NCBI GenBank assembly: GCA_907163375.1
Contig: CAJQUW010010312.1
Location: 19,764-83,763 of the forward strand
Origin: Prostheceraeus crozeri
Taxonomy: Eukaryota; Platyhelminthes; Polycladida; Euryleptidae
Direction: 5' to 3'
Length of the DNA: 64,000 nucleotides
Part shown: positions 44,223 through 55,745 of the stretch, piece by piece
Numbering within the stretch: the first letter of the stretch is position 1
Layout: every line of letters starts with the position of its first letter
The notes under the pieces: model-generated
What the model was told of the DNA's origin: nothing
Seen by the model: the letters and a program-made list of their open reading frames with translations, nothing else
The model's database searches: none
Position numbers and translations under genes: made by a program

Positions 44223-45020
44223 TTATGTCCTTTTAGTGCTGCTAAGTAAAATGATATCATTAGAGAAGTGTTTGTACTCTTGTTCAGTTATAGCTCTGTT
44301 TTGGAATAGTTTATCTAAGATTGCATGCATTTCGTTAAAAACGGAATTATGTCCTTCTTTTGCTGCAGCTAATAAAATATTATATCTTTCTACTAATTCT
44401 TGTGGGTTGTCTGATAAAAATACAGCAGGTGTTGAATAACCAGTTGCTGTTGGAACACTGGTTGATGTTGATAATAAGTGTTCTAATTGTTTATAACGCT
44501 TAAGATGTTTCCCACTTCCAACCTTATCTAGCATAGTTTTGTATTTCAGTAGATCATCAGGGTGATAGGTATCTAACTTCGCTCCTCTTAATAAATCCAC
44601 GAAATTTCTGTCTAAACTGAAAGCTGTTTTGTCTGGTGCAAAAATTAAACTTTCTTTAGGATTTATAGATAATTCTTTTCCACCTAAGGAAAATCTAAGA
44701 GATGGCTTTCCATCTATAAATGAAGTAGAATGTTCAAAGAGCATAGATTTGGGTAATTTCTTGTCTATGTTTGCTTCTAACAAACCATAATCATCTATGA
44801 TGGTTTTCGGCACTGAATCCGCTATATCAATTTGTTTATCATGAACTACAAGTTCTTTCTTAATATCAGATTTAATTTGGTCAACTAATTGGATTTTGTC
44901 TTTCATCTCAGATTGAACACCAGCTTGTAGCATTCGATATTGTCTATGTTTTTTCTTCATAATATTTTTCTGTTTTATTAATTCTTCTAGTTGTTTTATT
45001 TTTGCCTCATTTGTGTTCAT
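44223..45020 (-). CDS. Polinton protein with N-terminal coiled coil (DUF8207-like)
   Basis: 265 residues from MNTNEAKIKQLEEL; an in-frame start 15 codons upstream exists but adds no plausible sequence. The first 70 residues are a basic coiled coil. The middle (PSLRFSLGGKELSI, then DLLRGAKLDTYHPDDLLKY) resembles a domain I recall as DUF8207. That domain recurs in animal genomes next to Polinton genes and ends with a YT-x-D-D-x-x-x-YK pattern. The C-terminal part is a helical region after a low-complexity S/T stretch. Function unknown; probably structural. Confidence 0.6.
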   Translation of the reverse strand: MNTNEAKIKQLEELIKQKNIMKKKHRQYRMLQAGVQSEMKDKIQLVDQIKSDIKKELVVHDKQIDIADSVPKTIIDDYGLLEANIDKKLPKSMLFEHSTSFIDGKPSLRFSLGGKELSINPKESLIFAPDKTAFSLDRNFVDLLRGAKLDTYHPDDLLKYKTMLDKVGSGKHLKRYKQLEHLLSTSTSVPTATGYSTPAVFLSDNPQELVERYNILLAAAKEGHNSVFNEMHAILDKLFQNRAITEQEYKHFSNDIILLSSTKRT

Positions 45021-45089
45021 TATTTTATAAGATAATATTTGAATTTTGTGGTAGCATTGGTACACAGCAAAAACATTTTACTGAACAAC

Positions 45090-45704
45090 TTATTTTTGTT
45101 CTATGGAACTTTGTTCTAACGTTTTTAATAAAGTTCTTATTTCTTCTAAAAAAGCTTCATTGTTTACTTTGTCTTGAGGTTTAACAGGAATTTTAGTTGC
45201 TTCTCTAGCTATTTGATCAAATTTTTCAATCTCATCTAACGTAATAACATTGTCATCACACACTCTCTGGAAGTAATAATGTAGTTTATCATATACTTCT
45301 TTGACATGTGTATGTTTCTTAGTTAAGGATTTTCGTTTCTTAGTCATTAAAGATTTATCTATCACTGTTGCAAGTGACGTTGTGAAGACACCTGTGCCTG
45401 TTAAAACTGTAGCGACAACAGGAATTGTAAGAACGCCAGACGAAATGACAATAGTGAGAGCGCCTAAAGAAATTGTTAAACATATACCAACGCCTTGTGT
45501 CACATTCTTAGCTATGGTCCATCTCTTTCTTAATTTATTATAATGTTCTAGTTTAAGTAATAATTGGGCTTCCTTATCTTTCATGTACCTGACTCTATCT
45601 TTGTGTTTTGTTATATCCATTTCATTGGGAACCGAAGGTTTTATTTCATATGATAATGAAGGATATAAGGGGGCCGATGGTTCTTTTGTTTTTTCATCTT
45701 CCAT
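45090..45704 (-). CDS. Two-helix membrane protein at Polinton right end
   Basis: About 204 residues from MEDEKTKEPSAP, chosen since TTCATTTAAAAATG precedes it; an upstream start adds eight residues. A proline/charged N-terminal tail and a basic coiled region (RVRYMKDKEAQLLLKLEHYN) are followed by a hydrophobic stretch at about 75-115 (ICLTISLGALTIVIS, then VLTIPVVATVLTGTGVF). A basic region and an acidic helical C-terminus complete it. Its first 69 codons lie in the right terminal repeat and so also occur at the left end. Possible membrane or virion protein; family not named. Confidence 0.65.
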   Translation of the reverse strand: MEDEKTKEPSAPLYPSLSYEIKPSVPNEMDITKHKDRVRYMKDKEAQLLLKLEHYNKLRKRWTIAKNVTQGVGICLTISLGALTIVISSGVLTIPVVATVLTGTGVFTTSLATVIDKSLMTKKRKSLTKKHTHVKEVYDKLHYYFQRVCDDNVITLDEIEKFDQIAREATKIPVKPQDKVNNEAFLEEIRTLLKTLEQSSIEQK

Positions 45705-45946
45705 TTTTAAATGAATATTTTTGTTCATGGGTCATACTTTAAGGTACTTTCCTATTTTGTATCTATTTTAGCCCGTGAATTGGTGATTTTAGAGGTACTT
45801 TCCTATTTTGTATCTATTTAGTCCGTAAATTAGTGATTTTAGAGGTAGTTTCCTATTTTTGTATTTTTTTTATTTTTTGTATCTACCTAGGTGTGGGATT
45901 CGGTGCTGAGCGAAGCGATGCGCCGAATCCTATACCCTATACTACT
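45500..45946 (-). repeat. Polinton right terminal inverted repeat
   Basis: Inverted counterpart of 29264-29710, equal in length, with one difference seen by eye. The final bases ACTACT are followed by the target duplication AACCTC. Confidence 0.95.
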
Positions 45947-45952
45947 AACCTC

Positions 45953-47841
45953 AAAGTCTGCTTTGATGTTTGAAATAAAGCATGTCGATAGCATTTTACT
46001 CGTAAATTCAATTAGTTGCATGTTTAGATCATAAAACTTATATTTGCTGACAGCTGCTATATTTCTTGAACCTTCGCATTTGTCTTTCTAGTAAATCCCT
46101 TCTACTCCCGCGTTGCTAGACAAGTCTACCTCATACTCATCATTATTAATGAGATCTGAAATGTAGTTTAAATGCATTCACTTTTTATAAGTATGCTTGA
46201 AAACACGGCTTCACAACCGTGCTGAAAACAGAGTATAAAACTCATGTTCAGAAGCGCGGCTTTAAAAACATTTTTGTAGCAATGTACAAAGCACCAGTTT
46301 AAAACCATGTTCAAAAATCTGATCTTATATGCAGTTTTAAAACATTGCTTTAAATAAGACATTTTTTGCTTAAACTGATAGTTTTGCCCACTTCACAATA
46401 CAGACATGTTCAGTTGATATTAGGAACCTGATCTTATTTAGCCAAATACAACATGAATCGAACATGCCTTATTTAACGGGTATATTAGGTAGCCTACTGA
46501 GTGTTATTGCTCAACTGTACAATTAGTGAATGCTAGGTTTATCTGACACCGAAAAGACACGCATGAAAGCCGGGAAAATGTTAACAACACAATATTTATT
46601 AGCTTGCATAACTAAAAATTTTACATCGACTGTCATTACTTGGAAATCTCTAGAGAAAGTAAAAAATGTGTTTTTACTTTTTTCTGACCAAAAGACATGT
46701 TTTTAAAGAATGTATTTTTTAAATCTAGTTTTGGCTCGTGTTGTTTTCTCTTACTGCTCCTGCAACATTGTCGAAGGCGTCTACAGAATGTGAATTGCAC
46801 GCCACTATTATCATCATTTTGATAAATAAATATTATGATTTAATAGTATAACTTTCTGCTAAAACTTTTGATTATCAATCTTCAACCCACTTTTTTATTC
46901 AGGATAGTCAATATACATGGGTATCTTCTTATTCAAATTAAATGCATCGTTGACTAGGTCCCATATAGTAATGAAAAAGTTGGACTGTCGCTTTATTCCT
47001 GGAACAGGCTAGCATGAATAAGCAACAAATATATTTCATAAAATCTTCACTTCAAGTTTTCCTCAACAAAATCAAAGGTATTTTTGACTTTTTTAAAAAA
47101 TGATTTTATCTTATACATTAGCAATCACTGGTTCATCATTGAAGCTGCCGATTATCGAAAACAACGTCTAGTGACATGGCCAATTAAATTTCAGTTCCAG
47201 CATTCAACAGGTGACCCTTGCTCCAGCAAGTTTACGAGTATGACTTTTAATATATTTAGCACTATGTCAATATGCATATTTTCACGACCAGTAACTCGTC
47301 AATGGATTCACATTTTTCTTTGGCTCCTTTTAAAATGTGAGGCACATTCGAAGCTTTCAAAAACTATCTGCTGTTTATTGATGCGTTACACGTTTAGAGT
47401 AAAATCGGACACAAATTCTGGAACCCACCTAGTATACAATGGTTGCGGAATTCTTGGCAACATGATATATTTCACACACATCTGATTAGTAATTTTCATG
47501 AAGTTCATCTTGAAATGTTTTAAATGTATCATTTTAAGTTATTGAATGTCCAAACGTAAAATAAGATCGGTCGTCTTCTGATGCAGCAAGCGATAGGCAA
47601 GTCGAGGATGGCCGATTCAACATACTATCCACCGCATTCCACATGTTCTTCATCGGTTGCAGATGGTGCGATAAGCAAGAGGATAAAGAGATCAAGCCAC
47701 AATTTGCAACAGAATGAGCTGGCAAGCATCAAGGGCGACTCGATCGATGCGCTTGTCTGATGAAGCCCAAGCATGTACTTGTGCCTGATCACAAACAAGT
47801 AGACGATAGTTCACGAATTCATTTTTGTTGGAATAAACAAA
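45953..47841. other. Unassigned host DNA, Polinton right flank
   Basis: No gene recognised. Around 46190-46370 there are degenerate repeats of a roughly 25-base unit built on TGTTCAAAA / GGCTTTAAAA-like blocks. Open frames are short and lack motifs. Confidence 0.4.
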
Positions 47842-48238
47842 AAGAATGCTGAAAAGTTCGAAAAAGTGCGTCGTCGAGCCCACAGAATCATACGTGGCAC
47901 ATACGTGAATCATACGTCAGGAGACAGACTTCTGCTTTACAAATTTTCAATGAAATTTCAAGCAATGAAAATCTCTTTAACGACATGGTGCCAAAGCAAG
48001 TGTTACGTTCAGGTCTTTTTGAGGTTCCTTACTCACGTACTCTATGAAGACAATCTTCTTTTATTTGTACTTGCATTCGACTACTAAATGACCTGTCTTA
48101 TAATTGAGTATTTACTTTGGTTTGATACTTTGCCTTCATTTGTGAATTTTTTTATTATGTTTTTACAATACCGCAATTTGTGATTTCCATTTCATAATAA
48201 AGACATTTTACTACTACTGCTACTACTACTACTACCTT
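47842..48238 (+). pseudogene. LINE 3' end fragment (CR1-like)
   Basis: Translated pieces read AEKFEKVRRRAHRIIRGTY and, in other frames, NDMVPKQVLRSGLFEVPYSR and SSFICTCIRLLND. These match the conserved C-terminal end of CR1-group ORF2 proteins (RRALRII, RSGRFEVPYSRT, SFIP-x-x-IRLLN). Frames change at least twice and an in-frame stop is present. The fragment ends in a (TAC)n-like microsatellite, a usual tail of such LINEs. It is strongly 5'-truncated. Confidence 0.65.
48207..48236 (+). repeat. (TAC)n microsatellite
   Basis: Short TAC/ACT run at the tail of the LINE fragment. A second run of the same unit lies at 48388-48411. Confidence 0.8.
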
Positions 48239-48411
48239 CTCTGATGTCATCGTGAAAGCCTGATCAAGGCGAAATATTTGGCAAATTCACAAATATTACT
48301 TCGATTTTTTGCAAGTTATTTTTTGTTTTGATTCCGCCGTCTGGGAAGCAGAGAGAGTGGCATGCGTTCTCAACGCCATTCATCATCAATTACTACTACT
48401 ACTACTACTAC

Positions 48412-50229
48412 GTTCAAATGCACAATGAATTTTATGAAAGGCCATATATTAATTTACATAGCACCATCAGACAAATAGAAACTAAAGTCCTACAGTGGTC
48501 TATGGAACATACCCTTGTGGATAAGCGGAACAAGGGTCATCAAGGTGAGCGATCGTGCTCTCAGAGAGCATACTCCAAAAATGATGTCTTGAGCGTTTAG
48601 TCGTAGTGCCATCTCAAGCGAATGGTTAGCAAGTAGAAATGCATTGAAAAATGACTACCCACGGGTAGCTGCAGTAGAATTGTCTGGTCATGAATAAAGT
48701 AAAACATTTTCTCGGCGATGTCGTCATTATCACATAGATTACATATTTTACTTTCTGCGTTCCCGGCTTATTAGACATTCTCTTGTTCTAGCAAGTCTAA
48801 CTGCAAGCTGATGGTTCCCAACTCGATATTCAGCATTTGAATTCTATTTCCACGTGTGCTTCAATTGAGATACTTATGATTGACGACAAACGTCTTAATA
48901 GTTATTAATTATCTTAACTATCCGATTTCTTTGGATTGCGTGAGTACCTTCTTTAAGAGAAAGTTCGCTTGAAGCATGAAACTAAAGTTGTTGTTTTCGA
49001 AATTTTTCAAATCAATTAATATGCGAATTTCGCAAGCGATACTTAATCATTTTCTTGCAAAACGCGGCCGCCCTGACAACGTCTCAATGCATGATATACA
49101 TGTATGTAGCAATAAACTGCATCAATAATTTCTCTATTGCAATTGACTATTGACACATCATTTTTTGAACCATGGCAGTTATCTCTGCTGATTCGTAAAT
49201 ATTCAACATCTTCTACATGTAGGTGCACGAATTTAATTAGAAGAGCATAATTTTTGTGAGCTGACTATAATTGCCAACAATTTATTTTCGTCCATCCGAT
49301 AGAAAAGAATTAATATTGACATGCTAGTGACATGCACGAAGTCCAGATGTTAAAAGAAAGCTCAATTGTCGCTGTTGATTTCCTGCAGCTCAGCAAAATA
49401 AATAATTTCGTGTTCTCTTATCACACATTTGAAATCAAATATTAACGAGGACTAAATGACAAATTAACTTTTTTTTGAATATATTTTTTTCTAGCTCAAT
49501 AGAGATATTTCTGGATGATAAAATGCATTCTGACAATCCCACAACTTTCTTGGCTTCGTTAGCATATGTATCAGTAGTTTAAAGCATTTCACATGCATAT
49601 TTACTACCAAAGTTCATCATACATTCATCAAACTATTATTGGAAGGCATCAGTCGAAATCTTAAAGTTCACAAAATACTGACCAAAGTGATAGTCACATT
49701 ATGTAATCAATCAACCTCAGTTCATTCCCACAATAGATCAATGTAAAAAGGATGAAAGATTGAACCATGAGGATTATGCATGAAATGTCAGTCAGGATCC
49801 TTCGCCCTCGGCGGCTGTAAGCAATACAAGGAATCGTTTGAAGACTTCCATTGAAGGAAATTAGGAAGGGTACCAGGTCAAAAGGGACATTACTTTTGAA
49901 ATGTGAAATACCGCGACGATGCGAGATGACCAAGTCCATCCAATTACGTCACACGGACATGTTAATGACATTTTCGGAAAGGTCATAAAAATAATATCAC
50001 ATGCACTGTCTCCCAGGAGCAAACATGAAGAAATTTCAATGTCAACACTAATTAATTTGAAGCGAAGATGAAACTACTTGTTATGATACAAGTTAACTTG
50101 ACAACGCTGACCATGAAGAGAAATTGTTATGATATGCATATTATGATGATCTATGGAAAATTCATTCAAAATTGGATTTAAATGATAATGAAGTCATTAA
50201 TAGCTATCGGAAGAATATTTATAATATGA
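48412..50229. other. Unassigned host DNA
   Basis: No gene or element recognised in this 1.8-kb stretch. Confidence 0.4.
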
Positions 50230-50237
50230 AGTAGGCC

Positions 50238-50787
50238 CAGATTTGGCTGCGGGCCGGATTTTACGGGCCCGCCCCGCAGAAGACCAAGCTGCGACCCGCA
50301 TTGCTAGTTTGCAGCCCGCAAAACTAGAATTTGCCTTTTTGACTTCAGATATGCTTTAAGAAGAGGCTATGAAGGGTTGAGCCTATGCGACCATGCTGGT
50401 CCTGGTAGATTCATATTTCTAAATCAACTTCTACCAGCAGACTATCTAGGCCGCTACATAATAGTGTAGCCTATGCATGCATACGGTAGGCCCTATACGA
50501 AATATTTTAAAAAGTTTGTAAATTGCTTCGGGCCTACTTTTTTCATCAAGTGCATGATTGAGGTGAATTAAGACAGCTGTAGTGTCTGCTACAATCAGCG
50601 ACCTAATTCACATGTAAGGTAGGCCCATGTAGGCTAACAGCCTCGGGCTAGCCCTAATATGTAATGGCAGTTTTCTTGTTATGTGATCGTATTTCAGCTG
50701 ACTCCTTTAAAATCAAATGAAGTAAACTAGTATTTCACCTCATTAGGCCCGCAGGCACCGAGTTGGCCCACCCTGCATCCCACTCTG
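50238..50787. mobile_element. Nonautonomous hAT element
   Basis: 550 bp, starting CAGATTTGGCTGCGGGCC and ending ...CACTCTG; the inverted right end reads CAGAGTGGGATGCAGGG and then TGGGCC. An exact 8-bp target duplication AGTAGGCC flanks it (50230-50237 and 50788-50795). Eight-base duplications and CAG...CTG ends are typical of hAT. The ends are GC-rich (GGGCCC, CCCGC), unlike the surroundings. There is no transposase, so it would need one in trans. Confidence 0.8.
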
Positions 50788-51068
50788 AGTAGGCCTATCT
50801 ATGAAATGTAATCTGTGAAATCGAGTCAAGAGTCGTTGCTGTAGTCGTCGTCGGAGGTGCAGCCATTTTCCCCGGAGTCAGAGTCCTAAAAACTGATAGA
50901 ACTCTAGCTTCTTTAAATCGTCTTGATAACCTCCCGACTACTTTATCCACAAGAAATGACCTGAGGCAGATGGAGTTTCGATACATACATGTGCTTGAGC
51001 AAATCGATTTGATAAACGTGCATCGAAAAAAGTTGAACTTTTTTTGAGAAACCAGTGTTTGATTAGTA

Positions 51069-54000
51069 TAGGGTTGGCACGAAATATTTCGCGAAGTTAA
51101 TTTTTCAAGTTAATTTAGTTTGTCGAAGCTTATTTTTTCGAGTGCAATGTCGTTTTACTTATGTGCTGATACCATATCGAAGCTCTGCCTATGAAAGATA
51201 TACTTTAATTGATCATTTAAGAATTAATAACTACTTTAAAGGTTGTGATAAGTAGGTGTTCATCAATAGAACAGCTGATTGTTCTTAACGAGCCAATCAA
51301 ACCAAGACACAAGCATATCCCGGTTACCATGAATACGGTTGCAGAAATACGACTGCTGCAACATCCGCCATTGCTTTATTCGTCGCTCAAGGAACTTGTA
51401 ATTCGATGAGTAGACAATTCATCATTTGATTATTCTGCATACTAATGTACAGTACATGCATAGCAGAGGACCGATATTATTTGCCAGTCTAAAATTTTCG
51501 ATAGAAAGCTTATTTGTGATATAGAAGTAATCTAATCTGAGTCACAATCACAACTCACAATGTGCTTCAAGCGTTTGTAATCATGTTATGTGTGTACAAG
51601 GATGTTGTACATTTACATGGGATGTTGTGGCATGGCGTGTGGTGATGCCGTAGCTGGTACCCTCAAAGGGGGATGAGGTGCGCAACAGACCAGAACGGCC
51701 AAAATTTACAGGTTGTAACTAATGATGTTCAATAGGGAGGCAGAATTGAGTTTTATAACAAATTATAAGAATTGAGTTATTTAAAAGAAAACTATTTTTG
51801 AATAATTTTAAATTGAATATATACAGTGGCTTATACTTTCTAGAATGTGTTTCAGCCATACATAGGCTAGTCATAAGCATGCATAGGCTAATAATAACAA
51901 CATATGCGTAGATATGCATGTAAATGGTGCATTGTCAGGCAACCTATTGTTCTCGTGATATAAAAATGTAGTCAGTAGCAAGTGTCTGGTCAGCTAAGTA
52001 TGTTATGACTTATGAGCATAAAAGCTATAGTCTACAAAGTACGCTATGTACAAAGAAATTTCTATCTGAATTCAATCCTTAGTCTATGCATTAGAATCAT
52101 GTTGATAAATAAATTAATCTCATTCAATTGGATGCGAATTTATTTTATCAATGTACATGTATGCTAAACATTGCAAAAAGCCATTTGACTGGAGAAGTAG
52201 GTCGCATATTAGTATTACATGTAATTGATTAGGGGTTATTAAAACGAAATGTGATATTTGAAAGTTAAATAAATTAAGGAAAGGAAAATATATGTATATT
52301 TTTCAAAATGAGAATCATAAAGTACAAATGAGAAGGAATGATTATGTCGGTAAGCAAGTCAAATCAGAGTGTCCATTTATGAGTAGAGTGACAAGAACAG
52401 TAAAACAATTCTGCCTTCTGGTAGTTCTAGAAAAAGGTACAGTTACACGACCGTTACGGTGTTGAGGAACGAGGGGAAAAAGAGGATGAGCAACATCTTG
52501 AGTTTTCCAGTACAGGGATTCGAAAGCTCGGAAACGTACAGTGCAAAAATTAGACATATCATTATTACAGCCACAATCCCTCCTGCAAATAATTCGACGC
52601 GATCGTTTAAAAATTCTTTTGATATGTCTACGTGTTTCAAAACTATAAACACCAAAAAGTTGCGTACAATATAATAAAATGCTCTCTATTGTTGCCCTAA
52701 AAACGTACCATAACTCGCCATGACTCAACAATCTTCTTAAAACTTTGAGTGCATACATACGCTTGTTACATAGTGAAACCACGTTCAGAAAATGAGACTT
52801 CCACTTCAAGTCGGAACTCCAGGTTACTCCAAGAATTTTCAATTCGTCTACAATTTTAAATGGAAACGGAAAAAATACCTGACAACTTTTCTTAAGAACA
52901 CACATAGCTTTTGTTTTACTCTCGTTCAACTTTAAACTGTTCGACATGGCCCATTCTTTGATATAATAAAATTCCTGTGTGACAACACATAAGAGTCAAC
53001 AATGTCAGTTCGAGAGACAGGACAAATTTCGCAAATGTCGTCAGCGTACATTGTCAGCTTTGTTTTCTGACAAATCGGTCTGATGTCGTTACAATATAAA
53101 ACAAAAAGATAGGGGCCCAATAAGGAGCCCTGGGGAGCACCACTAGTCACATTTCGTTGCTGGCTGAGAGTGTCACAAACTTTAACACATTGGGACCGGT
53201 CAGTGAGGTAGGAGCAAAGCCAAGAAATGAAACCACAAGGGTAGCCACTGTCAATTAATTTGCGGATAAGAATTTTGTGGCAGATCGTATCAAACGCTTT
53301 AGAAAAATCATAGTTGATTACAACACATCCGCTGACGTCAGGAGAATCTAGCATACTTGTAACAGTGTCATGCATAGTGATAAGATTGCACGTAGTATTT
53401 GACATTTGTTTATAGGCAAATTGAAAGCTCGGTATATCTTTACAAAACAAATCACGCATATGTCTCAACACATGGAATTCCAATAACCTAGCCGGTGTGC
53501 TTAACAAGGTTATAGGTCGAAGCTGATTCAAAGAGACAGGCACAGATTTCGGAATGGGCGAGATCACACACTTCTTAAAAATCAATGGTACTTTTCTTGC
53601 AATGATGGAAGAGTTTATTATATTACAAAGAGGCTCGGAAATTATGAAGTTATCAAAATGTTAAGAATGGAATTGCCTGTAATCCATATAATTGATTCTA
53701 CCAGCAATCGCACTCATTGATTCAAATATCAAATATGCCAGTAGCGGCAACATACTAAACAACAACATTCTTTGGAGAAGAGTGAGGATTTTCCTGTCCG
53801 GTAGAGACTGGAGAAAAACCGTGTGAAGCACACATCAAGAAGATGGGAGGAGCCGAGTCGCATGCATCCAACTGAAAGCGACATTTGATCAACTTTCATT
53901 GAAAATGATTGATAATTGATACAATGATCACTAAATATAGGTTCAGGTAAGCCTATAATGATCTATGGTGTAGGCTACCAGTTAATTTTTCAAAAAAGGC

Positions 54001-54360
54001 TTTATATAAGGATACTTGACAACGGAGTCGGAGTCCTATCAAAAGCCGGAATCCTATCAAAATGATGGGACTCCGCATCCCTGGCTCGAACAGGAAGTGT
54101 TTCTAAATTCAAGAAAGACTTTAAAAATGCGCGGCTATGTTTTATGGGCAACTGCAGATTCGAAAATTATGCCCAATATTGACTGTTTCTAAGTTACATG
54201 TCATCCAGAAAAACCGGCGAAATATACTTCGAAGAGTTCCTGATCAATAGTGTTCTTTTGTATTCATCAAAAAATAATAAACTTCGATAAACTTCGCGAG
54301 GCATTTGATTTTTTTATTTCCTCCGAAGCAAAAATAAACTTCGGAGTTTTGCCAACCCTA
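51069..54360. mobile_element. Candidate DNA transposon with nested LINE
   Basis: TAGGGTTGGC at 51069-51078 is mirrored by GCCAACCCTA at 54351-54360. Inside each end CGCGAAGTT and CGAAGYTTAT blocks recur in inverted sense. The interval is 3.3 kb, and the LINE at 52342-53660 accounts for much of it. No transposase is recognised and no target duplication is clear. It may be a hAT-like nonautonomous element, or two separate ends. Confidence 0.4.
52342..53660 (-). pseudogene. CR1-group LINE ORF2, 5'-truncated
   Basis: Minus-strand reverse transcriptase and C-terminal region. Readable parts are FKKCVISPIPKSVPVSLNQL, NYDFSKAFDTICHKIL (motif A), SGAPQGSLLGPYLFVLY, TMYADDICEIC (YADD active site) and, downstream, LKLNESKTKAMC and LKILGVTWSSDLKWKSH. 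A frame change near 52940 separates the YADD part from the LNESKTK part. Otherwise frames are long and the copy is fairly young. The endonuclease is missing. The C-terminal end stops at 52342. It would copy itself by target-primed reverse transcription if complete. Confidence 0.85.
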
Positions 54361-55326
54361 ATGATTACACAACATTTGACGCAGTTGTGGTGACTTTCGT
54401 ATGAGCACCATATTTGGTGAAGACAATCTAGCATCTTTCTGAAATTTTGGCGACGCCAATGTCTGGGTTGTGTTTATATAGAAGTTAGTCAATACATTTC
54501 GTCTCCGCATTATTGCAAGGCAATATATTTTGCTTTCAGAAGCATTTATCAACACAGCTAGAAATAAAAATGTCGGTGCTGCAATTCTTCATTGCCAAAA
54601 GTTATCTTCCTAAATGTATCATTCATCCATAAATCGAACGCGCAGAGAATGCAAATTTTTGATGTGAAAAAATCTTTCATTTTAGTTTGAGCGTTCTAGA
54701 TAATTTCAACAAAGTACTTTCGCATTTATATCTCCATTAATATAAAACTGATATTCAAGTTACATTTACCATCTCTGATTAAGCGCTCCTCATTACTACT
54801 GAAGAGAGGAATTAAAGCTAAGGAAACAAGAAATCGAAACTCAAGTTGTCAAAGATACCATTGTATTATGTAAATGAGCGAAAATAAACATCAGTATGCG
54901 TTGGGAATCCTCTAGAAGTTAACTTGTTAAGACAATGGTTATACTATCACTCATGGGATCTCAATTCAAGGATACGCATCTCTAACTTCCGTTTCTTATG
55001 AGTTACAAGTTGCGTTGAATTGTTAAATCAATAATCAAGAAAGCAGTATTGTAATACAGATTCATAATTGTCCTTGTTCACCCTTGTCAGTGTAATTTCT
55101 AATTGAATGGATTAACTTTATTTAATTTAATCTTTCAATAAGATGTAATATTAAAATATTGACATCTCTATGCTGTGATCTTCAGATCTATCGAAGACAA
55201 TTGGTTCAACTGAAAGGCTTAAAAGACGACAAGTATAATTCAGCGTAGATCCCAACCCTCGTAAGGCGAAAAGAATTCTGTACACCCCCCCCCCACACCA
55301 GAATAATAATCAGCATTAGACACAAG
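54361..55326. other. Unassigned host DNA
   Basis: No gene recognised. A short C run (CCCCCCCCCCC) is near 55285. Confidence 0.4.
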
Positions 55327-55566
55327 CATAGAAATAAATTGTTTATCTGAAGTTGACTAGAATGGAAATTGACTCAAGGTCGCGGCACATCCGGGGGAAC
55401 TAAGTTGGGGCATGAATCACCAATTAAAAGCTTCGATTTACACATGTGACTGATTCTAACCCAATCATACAGACGTTGGCAGGTGCATCTAAGTGAAAAT
55501 GCGTGCGATTTATGTGCCGTTATTGTGCATTGCATGAAGCTTAATTTCCATTCTAGAGGTTTATTG
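55327..55566 (+). repeat. 240-bp direct repeat, first copy
   Basis: Closely matches 56998-57236 (about 85% by eye), with shared blocks GAACTAAGTTGGGG, CACATGTGACTGATTCTA, AAGTGAAAATGCGTGCGA and GCATGAAGCTTAA. The foldback element lies between the two copies. Confidence 0.8.
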
Positions 55567-55745
55567 TTGTCAATTTCTATGGACACAAGTCATTTGCGAC
55601 TGTTATTAACTGGTCTTAGAGACCTCCTTATTTTTCATTTTAATGCATGAGGATTGACATTTTGACTCTTCAAATTTTCTATAAACACACTGAACTGTAG
55701 GAATTATCTTAACTAAGACACGTTTTACTTGACATTTTTCAACTA

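Larger units (their letters stand above)
29264..45946. mobile_element. Polinton/Maverick element, looks whole
   Basis: A 16,683-bp element begins AG and ends CT, with 447-bp terminal inverted repeats and a perfect 6-bp target duplication AACCTC (29258-29263 and 45947-45952). It carries protease, integrase, polymerase B, packaging ATPase, major and minor capsid genes plus accessory genes, each as one open frame. I see no break in the core set, so it looks whole. With only one difference between the terminal repeats it must be a recent insertion. Polintons copy themselves by protein-primed replication and are related to adintoviruses, virophages and adenoviruses. Confidence 0.97.

Noticed and set aside
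47534-47913. Minus-strand open frames near 47.7 kb as genes
   Set aside because: They oppose the plus-strand LINE fragment region and show no motifs.
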